Positions 24,501-36,500 of a stretch of 39,552 bases of DNA are shown piece by piece; position 1 is the stretch's first letter; every line of letters starts with the position of its first letter. The notes under the pieces are model-generated. The model had not been told where the DNA came from, did no database searches, and saw nothing but the letters and a program-made list of their open reading frames with translations. The position numbers and the translations under genes are program-made. Source of the DNA: Saccoglossus kowalevskii. Taxonomy: Eukaryota; Hemichordata; Enteropneusta; Harrimaniidae. The stretch covers positions 642,756 through 682,307 of the forward strand of contig NW_003116450.1 of NCBI RefSeq assembly GCF_000003605.2, in the 5' to 3' direction.

Positions 24501-27500
24501 GAAACAATTTTAATAAATATTTATTATAATTATATCATAAATTTTTATTACAGGGACCGGAAATACAAGTACAGAAGGCACATATAAGCCGTCGTTTCTG
24601 ACAGATCAGGAACTCAAACACCTAATATTAGAAGTAAGTTAAATCAGTCAGTCTTAATTTACTTGATATCGACATCCACTTGAATCTGAAGGTCAAGTGC
24701 ACATTTCAACTTGTCTTTCACTTTTCATTTCTTCCTTGCATGAAAATCAATCTCGTAAAAGATAACTTGAAAGGCCACCTCTTGAGGGCGCCAGTGTTGA
24801 TGAGACTCCACATCAAAAAGATTGCTCTACTACTTTAATGACTGGATGATGGACTGTATTTTGACAAAAATATTTATTTTAAATAAAGACAAAAAAAAGT
24901 CCTGCCTTTGCCAGTATAACTTTTTTGGTGCATTGATATAAGACATATTTTTTGCAAATTTCAGGAAAACTTTCCATATGTCTTTGTTTTATGTCATGAA
25001 ATTTTTTTTTCACTTTCTATTCCAGGCGGCAGATGGGTTTTTATTTGTCATTTCCTGCGAGACTGGTAGAGTAATTTATGTATCAGACTCAGTCACACCA
25101 GTATTAAACCAAACACAGGTATTTAAATTAAAGCGTAGGCTCGTCACCTGCACTCACGTAGGAATTGAGTCCCAAGCGACGATAACAACACACGCAAAAA
25201 GGCTCATGGGTAGATGCTTGTTTGTAAACAATGATATGCTATGGCCACCTGACGCATGCGTAGGTGACGACTTCCTCGCTTTAATTTAACTTTTTATAAC
25301 AAGGGTTTGACCACTAGAACTCGAGGGGGGCCTGCTGCACATAGAAAATTCTGCACATATGGGAGATATTGTCTGTATATAATTGGAAATTATTTTCTTA
25401 CTGGTAAATAGCATAAATATGTGCAATATTTTTTAATTGTTTTAACAATTCATATCAATGATAATATGTGACATTTTCATCCATGTCACTGGGCATAATT
25501 TTGAGATATTAAGTAATTTCACCATGGAAACCAGTAAAAAAATACAAATTTGGTCCAACTGTCAAGTGACCCTAATTTTCGGTATGCTTGATGGCATTAA
25601 GCCCATAACAATAAAAGTATATCAAAAATGACATAAAGATTGATGGATTGTCTTAATATCTTCATGACAACTAGGTGATTCCAATACTGTGTGCTGCTCC
25701 TAAATTCCTTACTTACCCAGTATATTATAATCTCTGTGTTTTTGGTTTCACTAAATATGCAATGCTTTGTGGGAGTAATACAGATGCTTTACTTGCAGTG
25801 CAATACCGGTACTCATAATGTGAGCATTTAAAATTATATTAACTTATCTTTTCTTTTTTGTCTAGTCTGAATGGTTCAATAACACATTATTTGACCTTGT
25901 ACATCCTGATGACATTGAAAAATTACGTGAACAGCTTTCTACATCTGAATCACCAACTACTGGGAGAATCTTAGATTTGAAAAGTAAGGGAATCTTTAAA
26001 GCGCAGTTCTTTGAAGTTGCACTTTATTAGGGTATTTTTAATCAGTAATTTGAACAAACCAGAATCCTGGCTTTTTTTTTCCAGCAATGTGTGCATAATA
26101 GGCTCTATGAATGCTCTCAGCTTTCAATATTGTATTTTCTCCATTAAAAGTACATCTCCAATTGAGTTGTATGAGAGTCAAAAATATTATTATTAAAATA
26201 GTGTTTGCTTTTATTAAAAGTGCACTTATGCAAATGACGTGTTGAAAAGTCGACTGAGCATGTTACTAAGCATATGGGCAATGCATTGTGGGAGAGAATT
26301 TAAATTTGCATCTACTGAGCATGTTACTGAGCATATTGGCAATGCATTATGGGAGAGAATTTAAACTTGCATCTACTGAGCATGTTACTGAGCATATTGG
26401 CAATGCATTATGGGAGAGAATTTAAACTTGCATCTACTGAGCATGTTACTGAGCATATTGGCAATGCATTATGGGAGAGAATTTAAACTTGCATCTACTG
26501 AGCATGTTACTGAGCATATTGGCAATGCATTATGGGAGAGAATTTAAACTTGCATCTACTGAGCATGTTACTGAGCATATGGGCAATGCATTGTGGGAGA
26601 GAATTTAAATTTGCATCTACTGAGCATGTTACTGAGCATATTGGCAATGCATTATGGGAGAGAATTTAAACTTGCATCTACTGAGCATGTTACTGAGCAT
26701 ATTGGCAATGCATTATGGGAGAAAATTCAAACTTGCATCTATTGAGCATGTTACTGAGCATATGGGCAATGCATTATTGGAGAAAATTCAAACTTGCATC
26801 TACTGAGCATGTTACTGAGCATATGGGCAATGCATTGTGGGAGAGAATTTAAATTTGCATCTACTGAGCATGTTACTGAGCATATTGGCAATGCATTATG
26901 GGAGAGAATTTAAACTTGCATCTACTGAGCATGTTACTGAGCATATTGGCAATGCATTATGGGAGAAAATTCAAACTTGCATCTATTGAGCATGTTACTG
27001 AGCATATGGGCAATGCATTATTGGAGAAAATTCAAACTTGCATCTACTGAGCATGTTACTGAGCATATGGGCAATGCATTATTGGAGAAAATTCAAACTT
27101 GCATCTACTGAGCATGTTACTGAGCATATTGGCATTGCGTTATCGGAGAAAATTCAAACTTGCATCTACTGAGCATGTTACTGAGCATATTGGCAATGCA
27201 TTATGGGAGAGAATTTAAACTTGCATCTACTGAGCATGTTACTGAGCATATGGGCATTGCATTATGGGAGAGAATTTAAACTTGCATCTACTGAGCATGT
27301 CACTGAGCATATTGGCATTGCGTTATCGGAGAAAATTCAAACTTGCATCTACTGAGCATGTTACTGAGCATATGGGCATTGCATTATGGGAGAGAATTTA
27401 AACTTGCATCTACTGAGCATGTCACTGAGCATGTCACTGAGCATGTTACTGAGCATGTCACTGAGCACTGAGCATGTCACTGAGCATGTTACTGAGCATG

Positions 27501-30500
27501 TCACTGAGCATGTCACTGAGCATGTTACTGAGCATGTCACTGAGCATGTCACTGAGCATGTCACTGAGCTGAGCATGTCACTGAGCATGTCACTGAGCAT
27601 GTTACTGAGCATGTCACTGAGCACTGAGCATGTCACTGNNNNNNNNNNNNNNNNNNNNNNNNNNNNNNNNNNNNNNNNNNNNNNNNNNNNNNNNNNNNNN
27701 NNNNNNNNNNNNNNNNNNNNNNNNNNNNNNNNNNNNNNNNNNNNNNNNNNNNNNNNNNNNNNNNNNNNNNNNNNNNNNNNNNNNNNNNNNNNNNNNNNNN
27801 NNNNNNNNNNNNNNNNNNNNNNNNNNNNNNNNNNNNNNNNNNNNNNNNNNNNNNNNNNNNNNNNNNNNNNNNNNNNNNNNNNNNNNNNNNNNNNNNNNNN
27901 NNNNNNNNNNNNNNNNNNNNNNNNNNNNNNNNNNNNNNNNNNNNNNNNNNNNNNNNNNNNNNNNNNNNNNNNNNNNNNNNNNNNNNNNNNNNNNNNNNNN
28001 NNNNNNNNNNNNNNNNNNNNNNNNNNNNNNNNNNNNNNNNNNNNNNNNNNNNNNNNNNNNNNNNNNNNNNNNNNNNNNNNNNNNNNNNNNNNNNNNNNNN
28101 NNNNNNNNNNNNNNNNNNNNNNNNNNNNNNNNNNNNNNNNNNNNNNNNNNNNNNNNNNNNNNNNNNNNNNNNNNNNNNNNNNNNNNNNNNNNNNNNNNNN
28201 NNNNNNNNNNNNNNNNNNNNNNNNNNNNNNNNNNNNNNNNNNNNNNNNNNNNNNNNNNNNNNNNNNNNNNNNNNNNNNNNNNNNNNNNNNNNNNNNNNNN
28301 NNNNNNNNNNNNNNNNNNNNNNNNNNNNNNNNNNNNNNNNNNNNNNNNNNNNNNNNNNNNNNNNNNNNNNNNNNNNNNNNNNNNNNNNNNNNNNNNNNNN
28401 NNNNNNNNNNNNNNNNNNNNNNNNNNNNNNNNNNNNNNNNNNNNNNNNNNNNNNNNNNNNNNNNNNNNNNNNNNNNNNNNNNNNNNNNNNNNNNNNNNNN
28501 NNNNNNNNNNNNNNNNNNNNNNNNNNNNNNNNNNNNNNNNNNNNNNNNNNNNNNNNNNNNNNNNNATGTGGGAGAGGGACCTCCATGTAAAATTGAATTT
28601 TTCATTGTATAAGCATTTAGATGAATTGAAAAATATGAAATATTTGTTAGCTTCACATGTTGAGCATGATTTCCAAACCTGATGAATATTTCAATCACAA
28701 AAATGGTTAATTAATGCAAGAACAAAGATATATATGCGCATGCTTGTGTGTAAATTTATAGTGGTAAAAACTGGAATTAAACCCCAAAAAATATCTTTTC
28801 TCTATAGCTGGCACCGTGAAAAAAGAAGGTCATCAATGTGAGTACACTTAATTCTGTTGTAAATACTTGTCATTAGCAACTGGAAAGCTTTTAATTTTAA
28901 AGATGTAACCGTAATTAACGATTTATATATCAATGTTTAATTTTACAGCCTCTATGCGTCTTTGCATGGGGTCAAGACGAGGGTTCATTATACGAATGAA
29001 GATCGGCAGCACGCAGTTAGATCCCATGACGTATGGTAGATACCACCATATGAGGAATAATCGTAACGGTTTGGGTCATAAAGACGGGGAGCAGTATGCA
29101 GTTGTGCACTGCACTGGATATATCAAGAATTGGCCACCTGCAGCAGGTATAAATAACCTCATGTTTATCTAACGTGGTCATTTTCGCAATTCTTGGGTTC
29201 ATGATTTACTGTGTTATATTAGCTGCTTACGTTAAAAAAAAAATGATTGGCATTGGCAGAGACATTAATTTCACTGTAGTTAAATTAATTCTGATTTTAA
29301 GTTTCACTTATGCGGTGTGTTAGATGAATTGGCAGCTGTGTTTAATTTATTTGCCAAATTTTAGATTTGAAAGTGTTAATAGCAAGTGCAGGCAATTGAA
29401 ATATTAAACTTTGGTTAATTAATTAATAGATTTTTAGTATGCAAGATTCAAGTTGAAATAAAAAAGAAAGATTTCAGAGATTTATCAAATGGTGGCACTG
29501 TTGTGATAAAAGTGAACACTACACTCCTGAATAGAAGCATCTTATACATTTGTCTTTTTTAATCAACTTTTGTTTTTCTGTTCACGTTTTCATAACTGCC
29601 AATTTTTATTTTTTAATAGAAGTTAATAAATTTGTAAAATACAAATTTTTTACTGAATGATAAGTGTAACCCTCAATGCGTATGTATCAGGGGAAAAAAA
29701 AAAAATCTTTTTCAGTGGATTCTGGTTTTATATGGAATGCAAAGTGTATGATATAAATTTCATTTATGCTCTGATCCAACAACTACCAGAAAAGCTGAAT
29801 TCCAATTTTGATTTTATTGATCAAACAACACACACATTTAGATTTTGTTGGCCATTCAATACCTTACATCGTGATAAAACTTTATGTATGTGTGATAGTT
29901 TTACCCATGATGCAATGTAGTTTTCATGGCACCATGGGTAGACGTGGCAGCAACTGTCTGTATGTATGTTGTTATGAGTATAGTACATTTATAGTTCTAG
30001 CTTCTGCTGCAGGCATGGAGCACCAGGAAGTCGAGGAAGCGCATAGTTCCAACCATTACTGCCTTGTCGCTATTGGACGTCTTCAGGTGACCAGTTCTCC
30101 AAACTGTGCAGACCTTGCAGGATCTGGCACGCCAACTGAGTTTATTTCTCGTCACAGCATGGATGGAAAGTTCACATTTGTAGATCAGAGGTAAGTTGTG
30201 TTGCATATGTATCTTGGACGTGCCTGTCTTGTTAGTGTGCTGTTTTAGTCTCCTCACTATTCAATAAACAACAATTATCAACTCTTTTGAGATTGTTATT
30301 ACTATTTTTTGGGGTTTTGCTTTGTTTGACAGAGTCACAGGTGTACTTGGTTATCAACCGCAAGAGCTGCTCGGTAAATCCTGCTTCGATTATTATCACC
30401 CTGACGATTTGAGCCACTTAAAAGATAGCTTCCAACAAGGTAACGTCTTTGTATTAGAATGTGTTCTGGCTGCCCTACCGTATTTACTCTATTAGAGTAT

Positions 30501-33500
30501 GCACACAGACAGTACAGCTGGAGTATCGACCGACGCGCAGCATGCTGTCTGAGTGCATACTTTGAGAGATTCTTGTATAGCCTCATTATTATACATCTTT
30601 TCCTTCCAAGGATACACCATGGGAATGTCGAAATCCAAAATTCTTTGTGTGGAGTCTGGTCAAACTTGTTTGTTTGTATTATTAGAAGACGCTTACATGC
30701 ATAATTATTCTATATTTAGAATTCGCATGTCCTAATATGATAGAAAGAAAATACCCTGTAAAATACCGCAAAATTACGGCATGCCGTAACGTATGGTGTT
30801 ACGGTGAAAGATGTATAATAATATGATTTATTTTATTTTGACCATAGTCATGCGTCATTTTTGTGCTAATAGAGCAACTACAGTATTTTGAAAACATTTT
30901 TTTTGCATGGATTGGCTTTATTTATATTTCAAACTGTTGATTTAATACAATACCAAGATAACGTTAGATGCGTCAGTGAAATTTTAGCGAAAAAGTGCAG
31001 TTGAATCTGCTTTGTTTACTGCTGCTGTTCACTAATATTACTAGACATATCAGTCTTTTTTTTTCAAATTTTGGATATGCGTCATCTTTTGGGAGTTCAG
31101 ATGCTGGAACCAACAATACAACGTATGTATTGTTTGGTTACATTCAACACCACTGAGCCTAAATATTGGAACTGGCAAAACAAGATTGTGTAGTCAGTAT
31201 AGGTATATTCTCACACGCAAGTGTTGTATCTTGTCTGCCAAAATGAACATCAATACACTATTCCTACTAGTTGCACCCTCTAGTGGTGAGTAATTCTGTG
31301 ATGTGAATGGAATTTAAATTAGGTACATCTTCAGTCTGATTGTTTATAGTTTTATGCACTTTTGAAGGCTTTTGATAAGAAGAAAAATGATTTTTCACAC
31401 AGTGTTTATTTATTTATTTCAGTTTTAAAATTAAAAGGTCAAGTCTTGTCTGTAATGTATCGATTCCAAGCCAAGAATCGAGAGTGGGTATGGCTACGGA
31501 CAAGTTGTTTTAGTTTTCAAAATCCCTACACAGACGAAGTGGAATACATTGTTTGTACAAATACATCTGTCAAGTAAGTGGACGCTAACTTATCTCTCGC
31601 TGCTGCTAATCCTTGCTAATCTACTCGTATTCTCTTTTAGCAACTTTATACTATCTAAACCAAAACTTGTACCAACTAAACGTAATTTTCTAGTAGTTTA
31701 CTGTAAAGTCTGTATAAGAAGCCGCAGCTTCCTTAATCTTTTGACTACCAGACTTTCTCGCACATATTTTTCTGAACTTTTTTTTCAATATATATTATTC
31801 AATATTTCTGGAAATGAACCCTAATCTTGAAGCCAACAGACAAAATTTGAATCAATTTTCAGTTTTTACTCAAAAAATTTGGCTATATTTGTCCCAATCT
31901 TCTTAACGAAAGTGCAGACTATAAACAGAACTGTTTTGTGAATTTGTGATGAAAAGAAGGAACTGATGTTGAAAATGTTAAAATGGTGCAATATAAGGAG
32001 ATGCTACTTCCATTGGAGCATCTACACATATGAGAAATGGTGAACTTCTGGTTCTCAATTGTTTGAAAATATTGTGGCTTCTAGTAGGGATGCGACTTCT
32101 ACCGCTGTGTTCAGTTTAGACAGGTTTCCCTTTATTAAAAGTATTCTCATCTTATTTGTTCAGGGATACTAATTATAATCGCATTCTTGTATTTCATTTC
32201 TGCCCTAATTTTAATACCCGGTACACTTAGAGTCAACGGGCCTGCTTCTGCTTGGTTACATTGGTTAGAGGCATTACATCATTCATAACTGTTTACATCA
32301 CTGTTTTTTTGTCAGAAGAAAAAAAAATTAGAAAAAAATTGATTATTTATAGAGCAAAACTGTGGCAAACAAAAACCAATTCAGATTTGTTGTAGTTGCA
32401 GTAAAATGTGAGTGACTTGCGTCACAATTATGTGTGGTGTTTCATCCAGATAATGTGAAATCACCGACCATGTGTTTTTTTCTGGTTAGAGGCATAATTA
32501 ACATATTATAAATAAATATATGCAAATATAGATGTGTTTTCTTCTCTCCATGCAGAAATCTTCAACAGAATCAACAACAACCTGAGCTAGAAGGAAACAA
32601 AGAGGGAGGTGGTGAAATACCCCATTTACAATACCCACCTCCCTCGACAACACATTTGTACCAAACGCCACAAGCTACATCTGATCCTCTCGTCAACAAC
32701 AGCCGAGGTCCCGGTGAAGAGAGAAAGGACGACAAGACAGATGGGATCACTCGCTATACCACAAGACCAGATACCGAAAATTATCCAAACTTGATTGCGC
32801 CAACTTCTGCAGAAGCCAACAAAGCTGGAGCTGCCGCAACCCCCGGCTATCCAAGCAGTGCCTATGCCAGGTCGCCACAGACGCAGTATCCAAGCAGCGC
32901 TCTGGCAAGTACGGTGTTGCAGAGTGTAAGCTCACTGCCATCAAGGAAAAATTATCATGGACCTTCGCAGGGACCATGGCCAAGTCCTGTGTCTTACCCA
33001 AGCCCAGTTGATGTGAGTTTATTTCTCAGAAAAATGTATTTTCCAAAGTGATGGCTGCAACTGGAAAGATGGATAACATTAAATATGCAGTATAATTCTT
33101 GCAAGTAAAATGATTTTATATCGTCAAGTGACTGTACAGAAACAATTACTGGACATAAAAAAGAATTCGCCAGTAAGGCCGAAAAAAAAATATCTCTGTT
33201 TCTCGTTTCCGCATGCATAATTTTGAACTATGCATCTCAAACATTTTTTTCTTTTTCTAAAATTCAAAAATGCGCTTGTACTCGCACTTGTCTCAAATTC
33301 CCCCCATTTTAGCTCAGTATTCAAAAAAAACGAGATATATAAAACGAGAAACAGAGAATTTTTTTTCCTGGCCTAATGTGCACATCTGAAATTCACTTTG
33401 AGCATGGCAAGTTTAACTTTTCGTTTATCAAGTTTACCCTGGCAACCTTTATTAAGAATGTTTACAGGATTGTGCAATATATTAATCTTTATTTTAAATG

Positions 33501-36500
33501 TTGTTACATACTACATTGTGATTAATATCTTGGCAATTATTAATACTCCAGGGTAGCAGCGGCTCCAGTAGCTCACAGTCTGGGACCTATCCATCACATG
33601 CAGCAACAGGACAGTCTTCAACTACACTTCCAGTGACATCATCACCTGGACCTACATACACTCAGTTGCAACCCCAGGGAAGTGTCACACGGCCAGTAGG
33701 TTATCCATATCAACCAGACAAAGGTAAGTGTGTGTTTTTAAGGAATTGTATCTTTAGTGTAAATCATAAGATGAGTTGAGTATCCAGCTGTCTATTTTAG
33801 AATGCAAAGTGTGGGTTAGGAGGTTGAATCTTGTACAATCTTATCAAGATTAAGTTCTATGCAAGAATTGGACCCTCTGGAATAAATTCCATACAAGAAT
33901 TGGACCCTCAGGAATAAATCCTATACAAGAATTGGGCCCTCTGGAATAAATCAAATACAAAAATTGGACCCTCAGGAATAAATCAAATACAAAAATTGGA
34001 CCCTCTGGAATAAATTCCATACAAGAATTGGACTCTCAGGAATAAATCCCATACAAAAATTGGACCCTCGGGAATAAATCAAATACAAGAATTGGACCTC
34101 TGGAATAAATCCCATACAAATATTGGACCCTCTGGAATAAATCCCATACAAGAATTGGACCCTCTGGAATAAATTCTGTACAAGAATTGGACCCTCTGGA
34201 ATAAATTCCGTACAAGAATTGGACCCTCTGGAATAAATCCCATATAAGAATTGGACCCTCTGGAATAAATCAAATACAAGAATTGGACCTTCTAGAATAA
34301 ATCCCATACAAGAATTGAACCCTCTGGAATAAATTCCGTACAAGAACCCTCTGGAATAAATCCCATACAAGAATTAGACCTTCTGGAATAAATCCCATAC
34401 AAGAATTGGACCCTCTGGAATAAATTCCATACAAGAATTGGACCCTCAGGAATAAATCCCATACAAGAATTGGACCCTCTGGAATAAATCAAATACAAGA
34501 ATTGGACCCTCTGGAATAAATCCCATACAAGAATTGGACCCTCTGGAATAAATCAAATACAAGAATTGGACCCTCTGGAATAAATCAAATACAAGAATTG
34601 GACCCTCTGGAATAAATCAAATACAAGAATTGGGCCCTCTGGAATAAATCCCATACAAGAATTGGACCCTCAGGAATAAATCCCATACAAGAATTGGACC
34701 CTCTAGAATAAATCAAATACAAGAATTGGACCCTCTGGAATAAATCCCATACAAGAATTGGACCCTCTGGAATAAATCCCATACAAGAATTGGACCCTCT
34801 GGAATAAATCCCATACAAGAATTGGGCCCTCTGGAATAAATCCCATACAAGAATTGGATCCTCTGGAATAAATTCCATACAAGAATTGGACCCTCAGGAA
34901 TAAATCCCATACAAGAATTGGACCCTCAGGAATTAAATCCCATACAAGAATTGGACCCTCTGGAATAAATTCCATACAAGAATTGGACCCTCAGGAATAA
35001 ATCAAATACAAGAATTGGACCCTCTGGAATAAATCCCATACAAGAATTGGACCTTCAGGAATAAATCCCATACAAGAAGTATACACTCAGGATTAAATCC
35101 CATACAAGAATTGGCCCCACAGGAATAAATCCCATACAAGAAGTGTACACTCGGGATTAAATCCCATACAAGAATTGGCCCCATAGGAATAAATCCCATA
35201 CAAGAAGTATACACTCGGGATTAAATCCCATACAAGAATTGGCCCCATAGGAATAAATCCCATACAAGAAGTGTACACTTAGCATTAAATCCCATATAAG
35301 AATTGGACCCACAGGAATACATACCATACAAAAATTGAATACTCTGAGACAAATTGAATTAATTCACATTTATATTTTGTACTTGTTCTCTTGATGTTTC
35401 TTTATGTAATGTACATCCTCTTTTTTCTTCTTAATTTTGTAAATAATATTATTAGTTGCCATTCCATTCTGGTTTTCATGTCAGATTTAAAATGGCAGAC
35501 TGGCAGACATTTTGTTTTAATGAATGCATATCCAGACATATCGCAGACATGCCATGACTGTTCATGTTCAAACTTAATATAAACTTGATAACTCACAGGG
35601 ACTATGTAATGCAATTATTTTGTTTTGTTTTTGCACTGATGTTTATTATTTCCAATTTATTTTATGTTTTCATTTTTGTTTTGTATCTTAGGTGCACATT
35701 CCCGTCCAGGCCACCCATCTGCTCACCCAATGCAAGGTATCATAATCATAGTATTTCAACACAACTGAACCCAAAAGTTGTGGCATAATGCTAAATGACT
35801 GAAATGTTCACTCCAACAATGTCGCCATGACTCGTCGTCTTAAAAATCTCAAATGAAATAATAACTGCTACAAAAGTCTTAAAGATCTCAATTAATTTTC
35901 ATTGCTACAAAATTTAACATTTTTTTTTCTGGAAATTTAAAAAGAGTCTCTTGTGAAAATAAACTATTTACAGTAGTTGTAAATAAAAAAGGAGTTGTGC
36001 TAAGATTTGACAAGCATACATCGATGCACTTTTTTATTTGAGGTTAATGCATGAATTTACATTGTTGATTTTTTTTTTTTTGCACTTACAATTATTATTT
36101 TTAATTTACTTTATGATTTCGTTTTTGTTTTGTATTATAGGTGCACATCCCCGTCCAAGCCATGCGTCTGCTCACCCAATGCAACAAGGTATATTTAGCT
36201 TATGGTGTTTTATGCAAATGTTCTTTACAATTGCATCATACCATTAAATCCTTTCCACCTGCCATTAGTCTGCAGCATATTTATATTACAACTGATAAAC
36301 TTGTAGGGTTGTCTCTTTATTTGTCTTCTATCGAAGTGGCGACTGAGTAATTACATTTCAAGTTAGATGCACATGTCATATATGTTACAGTGTCATGATC
36401 TCAATTAGTTTATTGTGTTCTTTGTAGACAGTTATATTTCTCTTAAATATGAGAATTCGCAATTCTTATTTTTGTCCATGTTGTTCTGATTTCCGAGAAC

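Noticed and set aside
27361-28698. Frames of 300-445 codons spanning the N gap
   Set aside because: Most of the translation is unknown bases and the rest is the 12-bp repeat.
33972-35278. Minus-strand frames encoding a 32-residue periodic peptide
   Set aside because: A direct result of the 32-bp minisatellite inside an ARNT intron; all frames are open equally, so there is no sign of selection for one.
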